Source: JBFXJF01 sp050175155 (GTDB lineage: Bacteria; Bacillota; Bacilli; Tepidibacillales; Tepidibacillaceae). From it: a stretch of 64,000 nucleotides of DNA. The DNA lies in contig JBFXJF010000001.1 in the NCBI GenBank assembly GCA_050175155.1, forward strand, positions 1 to 64,000, in the 5' to 3' direction. The position numbers and the translations under genes were made by a program. The stretch's first letter is position 1, and each line of letters opens with the position of its first letter. Under the pieces are notes generated by a model. The model was not told the origin of the DNA. It saw nothing but the letters and a program-made list of their open reading frames with translations, and did not search any database. Shown here one piece after another: positions 51,774 through 61,941 of this stretch.

Positions 51774-54236
51774 ATGAAATGTAAAATGCTAGATAAATTA
51801 AGATATCCTCTTTTAGTTTTAGCTTTTATTTGGTTAATCGGCCTCTTGGTTGGAGCTGTCTTATTTGAGTATAAAATTATACTGATAATTTGTTTTGTAA
51901 TAGGGATAACACTATTAATATTATCTATATATTCCTTTAATTCCAAGTCAAATAAATGGTTTATTTGGCTTACGCTTAGTATTCTATTTCTAGCTTGTGT
52001 ACACATGGGTTCTTATCAGTTAAATCACCAATCTGTCATAACAGACGACTTCGTAGAGGAGTTACAAGGTAATGAGATTGGAATAAGGGGTTACATTGAT
52101 AATCGACCAGATATTAATGGCGATTTGGTTAAATTCATTGTCAAACCTATATCCTTCTATTATGATAAGGAATATTCTGTTTCTACTAAAGAAAGATTAT
52201 TAATCTACCTATATCTTTATGATGTAGAAGAATTGTCTATAGTTAGTAATTGGGAATCTGGAATGGGTATTAATCTAACAGGTACCTTTTCTGAAATAAA
52301 CAGTACGATCAACCCTGGGCAATTTAACTATGAAGAATATCTACAAAAACAGGCGGTTTATTGGAAAGTTGTTGTTACTGGTATTGATGATGTTCAGTTA
52401 TCAGATGCATCAGTAGTTAATAATGGAATTAATAGTTTAAGAGGTAGTTTTTCAACTAAGTTAGATAGTTTATTTAATCAATCCCAGGCAGGTTTTTTAA
52501 AGTCGATTCTATTAGGAGATAGTGGCGATATACCATCAGATTTACAAGATGACTTTTCTATTACTGGACTCAGTCATCTTCTTGCTATATCTGGGCTGCA
52601 TTTCTCAATAATTGCCTTTATTTTTTTTGCTATTTTGTTAAAATTCAGAGTGACAAGAGAGAACGCCTCTATTATTGTTAGCATTATTTTGATATTTTAT
52701 ATGATATTAATTGGATTAAGACCTTCTGTTGTTAGAGCAACGATTATGACTATATTAATGCTTTATGGTTTTGTTTTTAAAAATAAATTTTCTGCATTAC
52801 AGGCTTTTGGAATAGCTTTATTTGCAACGACCTTATATAATCCAATCTGGATCTTTGATATTGGCTTTCAATTATCATTTACTATTACGTTTTATATATT
52901 ATGGGGGTATCCTGAGGTTTATCAAAAACTTCCCTTAAAAGAGGGCATAGTGAAAAAGGGTATTGCCTTGGTAATTATTACTCAATTAGCCTCTTTTCCA
53001 TTAATATATTATTACTTTCATCAATATTCATTAGTATCATGGATAGCCAATCTAATTCTAGTACCCTTTTTTAGCAGTATCATTTTACCTTTTGGTTTAG
53101 TTCTGTTGGTTTTTGGTTCCTTTAACCTGAGTATTATTGATCTTCTTGCTGAAATAATGTCCTTTATACTAAATAATTTATTTATTATTATTGACTGGAT
53201 TGCTGATTTATCGGTTTTTCATTTTTATGGTAATATAAGCTCGCCTTTATTAGTTTTTATAATGTATATTATTCTTACATGGTTGCTAATTAGGAAGAAT
53301 TTTAAAGACTCATTTCTTCCATTTAAAATTAAAAATAAAATTTTATTTTTAGAAAAATTTACAATTATCGTATTAGCTATCTCTTTGTTATTACCATGGT
53401 TAACAGATAATGATGCTGAAATTACTTTTTTAGATGTTGGACAAGGCGATAGCATTTATATTCAAACAATTAAGGGAAACAACATATTAATTGATAGTGG
53501 AGGGAATTTCGTTTATCCTAAAGAAGAATGGCGATTAAGAGATAACCCGTTCGACGTTGGCGAAGATATTGTTTTACCATTTTTACGTTATAATGGAGTA
53601 ACTAAGTTGGATATAGCTATTTTAACACATGAAGATATTGACCATATCGGTGGCTATTTATCTATTGTAGATAATTTGAAAATCGGATTATTTATAGCGG
53701 AGAAAGGTTTTCCTCGTACAGACCGGGGAGTAAAATTATATAATAAGCTAGTAGAAAACAATACAAAGATAGTTACTATAGATAGCGTTGAGGCGATTAC
53801 TCTTGACAAGAATTCTCAACTTATTTTTATTCCAACTGGTGTTGATTATTCTGATAAAGAAAATAATCAGTCTTTTGCTATAATATTAAACATATATGAT
53901 ACTAGAATCTTATTTTCGGGGGATATTGAAAGGATTGGAGAAGAGAATATTTTAGAAAAAAACTTACTTTCAGCTATCGATATCTTAAAGGTAGGTCACC
54001 ATGGAAGTAATACCTCTACATCTGAACAATGGCTTGAAACCTTGCAACCAGAGGAAGCAGTAATTTCAGTTGGTAAAAATAATCATTACAATCATCCAGC
54101 GCAAGAAGTATTGCAAAGACTAATTAATATTGGGACAAACGTATGGCGTACCGATATTGATGGAGCAATTATATTACGAGTGAAGCCTAAGGAATACTAC
54201 ATAGATCGAACTGTAAATAATAACCACAATTTTTGA
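51774..54236 (+). CDS. DNA uptake channel ComEC/Rec2
   Basis: 820 aa. An N-terminal DUF4131 domain (about 1-190), competence membrane domain (about 235-500; ISGLHFSIIAF) and C-terminal metallo-beta-lactamase-like domain (about 545-800; LDVGQGDSIYIQT, THEDIDHIGG, GHHGSNTS). It forms the inner-membrane DNA channel and may degrade one strand. The ribosome site is weak. It is normally next to comEB; here about 10 kb separates them. Confidence 0.95.
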   Translation: MKCKMLDKLRYPLLVLAFIWLIGLLVGAVLFEYKIILIICFVIGITLLILSIYSFNSKSNKWFIWLTLSILFLACVHMGSYQLNHQSVITDDFVEELQGNEIGIRGYIDNRPDINGDLVKFIVKPISFYYDKEYSVSTKERLLIYLYLYDVEELSIVSNWESGMGINLTGTFSEINSTINPGQFNYEEYLQKQAVYWKVVVTGIDDVQLSDASVVNNGINSLRGSFSTKLDSLFNQSQAGFLKSILLGDSGDIPSDLQDDFSITGLSHLLAISGLHFSIIAFIFFAILLKFRVTRENASIIVSIILIFYMILIGLRPSVVRATIMTILMLYGFVFKNKFSALQAFGIALFATTLYNPIWIFDIGFQLSFTITFYILWGYPEVYQKLPLKEGIVKKGIALVIITQLASFPLIYYYFHQYSLVSWIANLILVPFFSSIILPFGLVLLVFGSFNLSIIDLLAEIMSFILNNLFIIIDWIADLSVFHFYGNISSPLLVFIMYIILTWLLIRKNFKDSFLPFKIKNKILFLEKFTIIVLAISLLLPWLTDNDAEITFLDVGQGDSIYIQTIKGNNILIDSGGNFVYPKEEWRLRDNPFDVGEDIVLPFLRYNGVTKLDIAILTHEDIDHIGGYLSIVDNLKIGLFIAEKGFPRTDRGVKLYNKLVENNTKIVTIDSVEAITLDKNSQLIFIPTGVDYSDKENNQSFAIILNIYDTRILFSGDIERIGEENILEKNLLSAIDILKVGHHGSNTSTSEQWLETLQPEEAVISVGKNNHYNHPAQEVLQRLINIGTNVWRTDIDGAIILRVKPKEYYIDRTVNNNHNF

Positions 54237-54295
54237 AAACCTTAATTGAAACAATTTTAAATAAAGAGACGTCAATATAAAGAGGAGAGAACAAA

Positions 54296-54838
54296 GTGGA
54301 TCAAAAGGAATTGATTCAACTAGCTAAAACTGGCAACAAGGAAGCTTTAGTTGATTTACTAAAAAGTGTAGAAAGATCAATATATAGTACTGCCTTTTAT
54401 TATATGGGGAATGAACATGATGCTAAGGATATTACACAAGAGGCTTTAATTAGAGTATATACTAAGTTAGATTCATTCGAGGAAAAGGCACAATTTACTA
54501 CTTGGGTTCAAAGAATAACAACTAACCTATGTATGGATAAATTCAGAAGCAATAAACATAACATTTCTATTGAAGGTGCAGAAATGATTATCCAAGATTG
54601 CATCGATACGGAAAAAGAGGTTGAGAATAAAATAATGGTAGAGGAACTTATGACAAAAGTTATGCTTCTACCTGAGAAAATAAAAGCGGCAATGATTTTA
54701 AGATACTTTAATGAATTTTCTTACCAGGAGATTGCGGAAGTATTAGACATACCTGTAAATACAGTAAAATCTTATCTATTCCGTGGAAGAGAGAAGATTT
54801 ATGTTGAATATCATCAAGGAGGTGTCAATAATGAGTAA
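54296..54838 (+). CDS. ECF-type RNA polymerase sigma factor
   Basis: 180 aa. Region 2 with AKDITQEALIRVYTKLDSFE and FTTWVQRITTNLCMDKFR; region 4 with LPEKIKAAMILRYFNEFSYQ and IPVNTVKSYLFRGR. GTG start 54296 after AGAGGAGAG. It overlaps the anti-sigma gene by 8 bp, so that protein is its partner. Signal unknown. Confidence 0.95.
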   Translation: MDQKELIQLAKTGNKEALVDLLKSVERSIYSTAFYYMGNEHDAKDITQEALIRVYTKLDSFEEKAQFTTWVQRITTNLCMDKFRSNKHNISIEGAEMIIQDCIDTEKEVENKIMVEELMTKVMLLPEKIKAAMILRYFNEFSYQEIAEVLDIPVNTVKSYLFRGREKIYVEYHQGGVNNE

Positions 54839-55556
54839 TTGCGAACGTTGTAAAGGATTAATTAATCAAAAGTTGGATAATGAACTACTTGATCTAGAAC
54901 AACCTGAGTTAGAAGAGCATTTAAAACAGTGTGATTCTTGTAGCACTTATTATCAAAGGATGAGCGATCTTCACAACAGACTATTATCTCTACCTATTAT
55001 TGATACACAGGAAAGTATAGTAGATCAATTAATTCTTGATATCGATAATATTAAGAAAGAGAATAAAGATATAAAATTTAAAAGTTTTAATAAGCACTGG
55101 TTTACTCGGTATGGCTTGGCAACTGCTGCTGCTATTGTATTGTTTGTTGTTCCTATAACTTTTTTAGCAAACCAAAACAATATCGAAGAGTCAGCCGATA
55201 GCGTTGAATTTATGGCTGCCGAGGCACCTGATGAAAAGGCATCCATAAGTAATCTCGAAATCCAAACAGATAACACACTAGCTTCTGATAGCGTTTCAAG
55301 AGGAGATGGTAATTATGGTGCCCAGGCGGTAGCCTTTGAGTTGTACAAAATTGAAGAAGTGAGTAATCAATTAATAATTTCTAAAGACGAAGAGGTTATA
55401 TTTAAGACGAAGCAATGGGAAGATAATTTGAGTGTAGAATTCTATCAGATTAATGAAAATGAGATTTCCTATTCACTTTTAAATGAGGATGGCCAGGAAA
55501 TTGCCAGTTATATAATTAATCTTATAGAAAACAAGGAAGATAAAATATTAGATTAA
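54831..55556 (+). CDS. Anti-sigma factor with zinc finger
   Basis: 241 aa. N-terminal ZAS domain: His30, Cys34, Cys37 (EEHLKQCDSC) plus Cys4/Cys7. One membrane helix (about 98-117) and an extracytoplasmic domain of about 120 residues. ATG 54831 after AAGGAGGTG overlaps the sigma stop; a longer in-frame ATG at 54783 lies upstream of that site. 55557-55717 holds no gene. Confidence 0.92.
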   Translation: MSNCERCKGLINQKLDNELLDLEQPELEEHLKQCDSCSTYYQRMSDLHNRLLSLPIIDTQESIVDQLILDIDNIKKENKDIKFKSFNKHWFTRYGLATAAAIVLFVVPITFLANQNNIEESADSVEFMAAEAPDEKASISNLEIQTDNTLASDSVSRGDGNYGAQAVAFELYKIEEVSNQLIISKDEEVIFKTKQWEDNLSVEFYQINENEISYSLLNEDGQEIASYIINLIENKEDKILD

Positions 55557-55717
55557 TCACACATTGGGAGCAATTGAGTATATTATTACAAAACCATTGC
55601 TTCCCGTCTAATGAGAAAATCACAGATTTATCATTGGGCGTTTACATAAGCGTGATTAGAAATTAAAGCTTCCCTATATAGGTAGACTGTAGGAAATAAA
55701 ATTTTTACAGGCTGTTA

Positions 55718-55747
55718 AAAAACTGATGGTATTATCCATCAGTTTTT
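55718..55747 (+). terminator. Intrinsic terminator before holA
   Basis: AAAAACTGATGG and CCATCAGTTTTT. Confidence 0.9.
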
Positions 55748-55790
55748 AAGTTTCATGTTATAATTGATTTGCAGGGGGGTACATTAAAAT

Positions 55791-56786
55791 ATGAAATCGT
55801 CTACATACCTTTTTTACGGTACAGAAAATTATTTAATACAAGAACAAATTAATAATATAATTAAATCTCTAATTCCTATAGATGATAGAGATTTTAATCT
55901 TATCTATTATGATCTATCCGACACTTCATTAGAGGAAGTGATTAATGAGGCGGAAATGCCTCCGTTTGTTTCTAATCATAAATTAATTATTGCAAAAAAC
56001 GCATTTTTCTTTACTGGTCAAAGGAACACTAAAGATATTGAACATAACACTAAAGATTTAGAGCTCTATCTAGACCATCCTGCTGAGTATAGTACAATTA
56101 TTTTTTGGGTGAATTATGAAAAATTAGATGAAAGAAAAAGAATAGTTAAATTGATTAAGGAAAAAGGAAATATTAAAGAATTTCTCCCACTTTCAAACAT
56201 GGTATTAGTTGAATGGGTTAAGAAAAAGGCAGCAATAGAAAGCGCTAATATGTCGGAGGAAGCTGCTCAACTATTGATAAGCATTGTTGGACAAGAGTTA
56301 CAATTACTTTCACTTGAAATTAATAAAATGGCTATCTATGTCGGGAAAAATGGGTTAATTGACAATAATGTGGTTAATCTATTAACCAGTAGGGCACTTG
56401 AAAAAAATATATTTTCATTAATTGAATCAGTTGCTGATCTTAAAATAGAGAAGGCGTTTCAAATATTTTATGATTTATTAAAAAACAAAGAAGAGCCAAT
56501 TAAGATTTTAGCTTTATTTGCTAGACAATTTAGAATAATAATGAAGACTAAGGAGCTTCATCGAATAGGTTATTCTGAAAAACAAATATCATCGCAGTTA
56601 ATTTTGCATCCTTATGTAACTAAAATAGCTGTTAAGCAGTCGGAAAAATTTAATGAAGAACAGTTAAGAAAAATTTTAATGAGATTAGCCGAAATTGATT
56701 ATGAAATTAAGTCGGGGCAAATGGATAAAATATTAGCTATAGAAATGTTTATGTTTTTTTTGAGAGGATTAATGACTAAAAAATAA
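55791..56786 (+). CDS. DNA polymerase III delta subunit
   Basis: 331 aa. The N-terminal fold has YLFYGTENYLIQEQI; AEMPPFVSNHKLIIAKNA follows; the AAA-like and C-terminal collar helices have NIFSLIESVADLK. It is the clamp-loader wrench that opens the beta clamp. Position between comEC and rpsT is standard. Confidence 0.93.
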   Translation: MKSSTYLFYGTENYLIQEQINNIIKSLIPIDDRDFNLIYYDLSDTSLEEVINEAEMPPFVSNHKLIIAKNAFFFTGQRNTKDIEHNTKDLELYLDHPAEYSTIIFWVNYEKLDERKRIVKLIKEKGNIKEFLPLSNMVLVEWVKKKAAIESANMSEEAAQLLISIVGQELQLLSLEINKMAIYVGKNGLIDNNVVNLLTSRALEKNIFSLIESVADLKIEKAFQIFYDLLKNKEEPIKILALFARQFRIIMKTKELHRIGYSEKQISSQLILHPYVTKIAVKQSEKFNEEQLRKILMRLAEIDYEIKSGQMDKILAIEMFMFFLRGLMTKK

Positions 56787-56787
56787 G

Positions 56788-56813
56788 AAAAGGCCCAGTT
56801 GACTGGGTCTTTT
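56788..56813. terminator. Bidirectional terminator holA / rpsT
   Basis: AAAAGGCCCAGT and ACTGGGTCTTTT. Confidence 0.88.
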
Positions 56814-56817
56814 AGTT

Positions 56818-57096
56818 TTAAGCAGTTATATTTTTTGACAGTTCATTAAATTTTTTGGTTAAACGAGATTTTTTTCGAGAAGCAGCATTTTTTTTGATTA
56901 GGCCTTTTGTTACTGCTTTATCTAATTTCTTAGTTGCTAGTATAAGCGAATTTTTAGCTGCATCAAGTTCATTATTTTTAACATCTACTTCAAAATGTTT
57001 AATAGATGTACGAAGAGCTGATTTTTGAGCAGAGTTTCTTATTTTTCTTTTCTCACTAACTTTTACGCGTTTTATAGCTGATTTAATATTAGGCAT
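56818..57096 (-). CDS. 30S ribosomal protein S20
   Basis: 92 aa, Lys-rich: MPNIKSAIKRVKVSEKRK at the start and KNAASRKKSRLTKKF at the end. AAGGAGGTGA places the start at ATG 57096; the ATG 9 bp earlier is too close to the site. As in Bacillus it is opposite to holA and gpr. Confidence 0.96.
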   Translation of the reverse strand: MPNIKSAIKRVKVSEKRKIRNSAQKSALRTSIKHFEVDVKNNELDAAKNSLILATKKLDKAVTKGLIKKNAASRKKSRLTKKFNELSKNITA

Positions 57097-57255
57097 AACA
57101 TTCACCTCCTTGGTGCAACCTATATATGTAATTTCATATAGTACTAATTTAATCTAAAAAGCAGATAAATACAACATCAAATAGTTTAACATTTTATATT
57201 TAAAAAAGCAAGAATGTATAAAGTATTACCTAATTTGAAGGGTGGATAATTCAAA

Positions 57256-58305
57256 ATGAAAAAATATCATAATCTTGATTTAAATAATTATCAAGTAAGG
57301 ACAGATTTAGCTTTAGAACGACATCAGATGGCAGAGAAAAATCAAGAGGGTAATATACCCGGAGTGGATGTTGAGGAGATAAATGTTGATAACATTCATA
57401 TAACTAAACTAATGATAAGTTCAGAGGTTGGTAGTGAAGCTTTAAATAAGCCGATTGGTGAGTATTTAACTTTTGAGGCCTCCAGTTTAAAAGAACATGA
57501 TTCTAAAACGCAGGAAAAGATAGAAAATATTTTTGCTCAGGAATTTAAGAGCTTTTTAGTAAGACTTAATATTTCTGATAGTGCAAAAGCATTAGTAATC
57601 GGTTTGGGAAATTGGAATGTAACCCCAGATGCTTTAGGTCCGAAAACTATCGAAAAGTTATTAATAACTAGACATCTTTTTGAGCTAATGCCGGAGCAAG
57701 TTGAAGAGGGATTTAGACCGGTAAGTGCGTTTTCTCCAGGAGTCATGGGTTTAACCGGCATAGAAACAAGTGAGATTGTCTGTGGAGTTATTGATAAAAG
57801 CCAACCAGATTTTCTAATTGTAATAGACGCTCTAGCATCACGTTCTTTGGAAAGAGTTAACACAACTATTCAGATAGCAAATACTGGAATACAACCTGGT
57901 TCGGGTGTCGGTAATAAAAGGAAAGCACTTGATGAAAAAACTTTAGGTATTCCTGTTATTGCAATAGGTGTACCAACTGTGGTAGATGCTGTAACAATAA
58001 CAAATGATACGATTGAACATATGATGGCACATTTAAAGAATCAAATGGAGATAAGAAATCCATTTACCAAACCATCTTCTGACAATGAAAAGAAAAAGGA
58101 GTTTTTTGGTCTAATAGGGTCGCTAGAAGAGAACGAAAAACGTCAGTTAATACATGAAGTATTATCTCCTCTCGGGTATAATCTTATCGTTACACCTAAA
58201 GAAGTAGACATATTCATTGAAGATATAGCTAAAGTAATAGCAAATGGATTGAATTTGGCTTTACACCAAACAGAAAATATTACTAATAGTTCTTTTGTCC
58301 ATTAA
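57256..58305 (+). CDS. Germination protease Gpr
   Basis: 349 aa. It begins degradation of small acid-soluble spore proteins at germination. VRTDLALERHQM is near the propeptide cleavage region; GLGNWNVTPDALGPKTIEKL and FSPGVMGLTGIET are core motifs. Direct evidence of a spore former. Followed by spoIIP. Confidence 0.96.
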   Translation: MKKYHNLDLNNYQVRTDLALERHQMAEKNQEGNIPGVDVEEINVDNIHITKLMISSEVGSEALNKPIGEYLTFEASSLKEHDSKTQEKIENIFAQEFKSFLVRLNISDSAKALVIGLGNWNVTPDALGPKTIEKLLITRHLFELMPEQVEEGFRPVSAFSPGVMGLTGIETSEIVCGVIDKSQPDFLIVIDALASRSLERVNTTIQIANTGIQPGSGVGNKRKALDEKTLGIPVIAIGVPTVVDAVTITNDTIEHMMAHLKNQMEIRNPFTKPSSDNEKKKEFFGLIGSLEENEKRQLIHEVLSPLGYNLIVTPKEVDIFIEDIAKVIANGLNLALHQTENITNSSFVH

Positions 58306-58404
58306 AAATATGAAAATACTTGAATTTAGTTTCTTATCTTTTGTTCTATATTTAATAGGACATACATAAAGTTTTATATGAGACTCGATTAGGGAGAAGG
58401 AACT

Positions 58405-59493
58405 ATGAAAAGTTTTTCTGTAGTAAAGATTTTCGCTATCCTAACTTTATGTACAAGTTTAATATTTATCTTATTAAGTGTAATCTCATTGCAGGTTCCA
58501 ATCTCGAATAAAGTAGAAAGTATCAATAAAAGAACCTTTACAATCTCTACAGAACAAATAACAGGATTCTTTGAAATGGAAATACCTTTTTTTACTGTAG
58601 ATGTACAAGCTAATCGTTCAATTAGCTCGTATTTTTTGCTCTTAAGTCCAAGCGAGTGGGTTAAAAGTGAGTTCTCTATTTTACAAATGATAGACAATGA
58701 AAGTAAAAAATCTTCTGCAATAGATGATGCTTATGATTTAGTTGTAGAATTAGCACCTCCGGAAAGTTTTTTTCAGGCAGAGAAAAACAATGTAACAACA
58801 GTTGAAAATAGTAATAATCAAGAACCCGTGCAGACCAATAATCTTGATAAAAAAGTAGTCTTTATTTATCATACTCATAATCGCGAATCCTTCTTACCAG
58901 AATTAAAAACAAAAAAGGCTAACGAAGCTTATGATCCTAATATTAATGTCACATTAGTTGGAAAAAAACTTAGCGAATATCTTAATAAGCTTGGAATTGG
59001 AACGGTAATTTCGACAAAGGATTATTGGACGGAGTTAGAAGATTATTCCTTATCATATAAACATTCTTTTGAAACTGTACAAGCAGCATTAAAAAAGGAT
59101 AATGATTATGAGTTTATATTTGATATTCATCGAGATGCAAGTGTTAGAGAAAAAACTACGCGCACGATTAATGGGAAAGAGTATGCGGCAATCTACTTTG
59201 TTATAGGTGAAGCAAACAAAAACTATGAACAGAATAAAAAACTAGCAGAAGAGTTGCACCAAAAATTGGAAGAGTTATATCCTGGATTATCTAAAGGTAT
59301 TTTGAGTAAACAAAAAACTATCGGTTCAAATGGTGATTACAATCAATCAATTTCTACAAAAAGCTTAACAATTGAGATTGGCGGGGTATATAACACACTA
59401 ACAGAAGAATATCGCACCACGGAAGCACTAGCTAGAGCCATAGCTGATTTATATTGGGATGCAATAAAGGTAGACGCAAATCCATCAAATTAA
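58405..59493 (+). CDS. Stage II sporulation protein P
   Basis: 362 aa. An N-terminal membrane anchor (about 7-30) and a C-terminal amidase/endopeptidase domain (about 150-355; FIYHTHNRESFLPEL, DIHRDASVREKT, IEIGGVYNT). With SpoIID/SpoIIM it thins septal peptidoglycan during engulfment. RBS GGGAGAAGGA. Between gpr and yqxA, standard order. Confidence 0.95.
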   Translation: MKSFSVVKIFAILTLCTSLIFILLSVISLQVPISNKVESINKRTFTISTEQITGFFEMEIPFFTVDVQANRSISSYFLLLSPSEWVKSEFSILQMIDNESKKSSAIDDAYDLVVELAPPESFFQAEKNNVTTVENSNNQEPVQTNNLDKKVVFIYHTHNRESFLPELKTKKANEAYDPNINVTLVGKKLSEYLNKLGIGTVISTKDYWTELEDYSLSYKHSFETVQAALKKDNDYEFIFDIHRDASVREKTTRTINGKEYAAIYFVIGEANKNYEQNKKLAEELHQKLEELYPGLSKGILSKQKTIGSNGDYNQSISTKSLTIEIGGVYNTLTEEYRTTEALARAIADLYWDAIKVDANPSN

Positions 59494-59502
59494 GGAAAGG
59501 GT

Positions 59503-59910
59503 GTGATTAAGTTGTCCAAAACCTCTTTTAGATTTGGATTCTTAGTTATTTTATTGTTACTTGGTATGATGATTGGAATTACGATGGCGGAAAAGGGAAT
59601 ATATAACGTTGTAGGCACTCCAGACTCTAATTCTAAAAGCTTTCAAGTAACTCAAAATGATAATCAGCTTGAAATAATGGTTTTTGGAGAAACGTATAAT
59701 TCGGGAATTACAACTAATCCTAATCCTAGCAATATAGAGGAGGAGCAGAGGGTTGAGCCAGAAGAGCAGAGGTTAGAACCAGAAGAGCAGACATTAAAAC
59801 CAAAAGAGCCTAATATTAACAATGTAGGTATCCTAGGAAATAAAATCGGTGAGGCATTGCAGATAGGCACAGAAAAGGGCTTAAGTATATTAGCAAAATT
59901 GATTGATTAG
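59503..59910 (+). CDS. YqxA-family protein
   Basis: 135 aa. One N-terminal membrane segment (about 10-29), a GTPDSNSKSFQVTQNDNQLE segment typical of YqxA (DUF3679) and a short C-terminal amphipathic helix. An acidic repeat RVEPEEQRLEPEEQTLKPKE (about 83-102) is inserted. GTG 59503 or TTG 59512 may be the start. Position between spoIIP and lepA supports the name; function unknown. Confidence 0.8.
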   Translation: MIKLSKTSFRFGFLVILLLLGMMIGITMAEKGIYNVVGTPDSNSKSFQVTQNDNQLEIMVFGETYNSGITTNPNPSNIEEEQRVEPEEQRLEPEEQTLKPKEPNINNVGILGNKIGEALQIGTEKGLSILAKLID

Positions 59911-59913
59911 AAC

Positions 59914-59953
59914 GGACCTTTAAAAAATTAAAAATTTTTAAGGGTCTTTTTTT
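59914..59953 (+). terminator. Terminator before lepA
   Basis: GGACCTTTAAAAA and TTTTTAAGGGTC followed by TTTTTTT (imperfect stem). Confidence 0.75.
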
Positions 59954-60034
59954 ACCCAAAACGCTTGTTGTCTGATGAATTAATAATTGATATAATAATT
60001 TGATATAATTAGAGATGGTTTAGGAGGCTTCATC

Positions 60035-61846
60035 ATGAGTGATTTTGAAAGACAAAAAATGATTAGAAATTTTTCGATAATCGCACATATCGATCATGGG
60101 AAATCAACTCTCGCTGATCGTATCTTAGAATATACTGGTGCAGTGGAAAAAAGAGACATGGAAGAACAGCTTTTAGATCAAATGGATTTGGAACGTGAAC
60201 GTGGAATAACAATAAAGCTTCAAGCTGTGCGTTTGAATTATAAAGCCAAAGATGGGCAAGAGTATACATTAAATTTAATCGATACCCCTGGGCATGTCGA
60301 TTTTACTTATGAGGTATCAAGGTCTCTAGCCGCTTGTGAAGGTGCAGTTTTAGTAGTTGATGCAGCGCAAGGTATCGAGGCACAAACATTAGCTAATGTT
60401 TACCTGGCGTTAGAAAATGATCTTGAAATTCTGCCAGTTATCAATAAAATTGACTTACCAAGTGCTGAACCAGAGCGAGTAAAAAAACAAATAGAAGATA
60501 TAATTGGATTAGATACTACAGATGCAGTTTTGGCATCTGCTAAGTCAGGTATTGGAATTGGCGATATTTTAGAACAGATTGTAGAGAAAGTACCATACCC
60601 TAAAGGGTCTTCGGACGAACCGTTACAGGCTCTTATTTTCGATTCACATTATGATCTATACAAAGGTGTTATAATATACATTCGTGTAGTTAATGGAAGC
60701 ATTAGACCTGGTATGAAAATGAAGATGATGTCTACAGGTAAAAGTTTTGAAGTTACCGAGGTTGGTGTATTTAAACCGAAAATGTCAATGGTTAATCAAC
60801 TAGAAGTTGGAGACGTTGGGTTTGTTGTTGCTGCCATAAAAAATGTTAAAGATACTCATGTTGGTGACACGATTACTGATTTAAAGAACCCTGCTAGTGA
60901 CCCTTTACCAGGGTATCGTCAAGTGGTACCGATGGTTTTTTGCGGGATGTATCCCGTTGAAAGCAATGAATATGTTGGTTTAAGAGAAGCGTTGGAGAAA
61001 CTGGAATTAAATGATGCAGCCCTTAAGTATGAGCCTGAAACCTCGCAAGCGCTTGGTTTTGGATTCAGATGCGGATTTCTTGGGTTACTCCATATGGAGA
61101 TAATTCAGGAGCGAATTGAGAGGGAATTTAATATTCAGATGATAACTACTTCGCCTAGCGTAGTCTACCATGTGATAAAAACAAATAAAGAAAGAATTAT
61201 TATTGATAATCCATCAGATATGCCAGACCCAAATAATATAGATAGCATAGAAGAACCTTACATTAAAGCCAAGATTATGGTACCGAACGACTATGTGGGA
61301 GCCGTTATGGAGATTTGCCAGAAAAAGCGCGGAGAATACGTTGATATGCTTTATTTGGATGTTAATCGCGTCACTTTAACCTACAATATGCCACTATCAG
61401 AAATAGTCTACGATTTTTTTGACCAATTGAAATCTAGCACTAAAGGGTATGCATCTCTAGACTATGAAGTGATTGGTAATAGACCATCAAAACTAGTTAA
61501 GATTGATATCTTATTAAATAACGAAAAAGTTGATGCACTCTCCTTTATTACACATAAAGATAATGCTCATGCAAGAGGGAAGCAGATTACAGAAAAGTTA
61601 AAAAAACTAATTCCAAGACAGATGTTTGAAGTGCCGATTCAAGCTTCAATCGGTAATAAGATTATTGCGCGTGAATCTATTAGTGCGATGAGAAAGAATG
61701 TATTAGCAAAGTGCTACGGCGGAGATATTTCTCGTAAGAGAAAACTATTGGAGAAACAAAAAGAAGGTAAAAAACGCATGAAATCAGTTGGATCAGTAGA
61801 AATACCCCAAGAAGCTTTTATGGCAGTTTTAAGAATTGATGAATAG
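60035..61846 (+). CDS. Translation factor LepA (EF4)
   Basis: 603 aa. G1 AHIDHGKST, G3 DTPGHVDF, G4 NKID and the LepA-specific C-terminal domain ending GSVEIPQEAFMAVL. It back-translocates or assists assembly of ribosomes. RBS AGGAGG. Followed by a terminator and hemW. Confidence 0.97.
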   Translation: MSDFERQKMIRNFSIIAHIDHGKSTLADRILEYTGAVEKRDMEEQLLDQMDLERERGITIKLQAVRLNYKAKDGQEYTLNLIDTPGHVDFTYEVSRSLAACEGAVLVVDAAQGIEAQTLANVYLALENDLEILPVINKIDLPSAEPERVKKQIEDIIGLDTTDAVLASAKSGIGIGDILEQIVEKVPYPKGSSDEPLQALIFDSHYDLYKGVIIYIRVVNGSIRPGMKMKMMSTGKSFEVTEVGVFKPKMSMVNQLEVGDVGFVVAAIKNVKDTHVGDTITDLKNPASDPLPGYRQVVPMVFCGMYPVESNEYVGLREALEKLELNDAALKYEPETSQALGFGFRCGFLGLLHMEIIQERIEREFNIQMITTSPSVVYHVIKTNKERIIIDNPSDMPDPNNIDSIEEPYIKAKIMVPNDYVGAVMEICQKKRGEYVDMLYLDVNRVTLTYNMPLSEIVYDFFDQLKSSTKGYASLDYEVIGNRPSKLVKIDILLNNEKVDALSFITHKDNAHARGKQITEKLKKLIPRQMFEVPIQASIGNKIIARESISAMRKNVLAKCYGGDISRKRKLLEKQKEGKKRMKSVGSVEIPQEAFMAVLRIDE

Positions 61847-61850
61847 CAAG

Positions 61851-61895
61851 ATATATATCATTAGATGCTTAGCAAATGATGATATATATTTTTTT
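61851..61895 (+). terminator. Terminator after lepA
   Basis: ATATATATCATT and AATGATGATATATAT with T-run. Confidence 0.75.
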
Positions 61896-61941
61896 AAGCT
61901 TATTGGAACTGATGATAAACGGGTATACAGGGGTGAATCCA

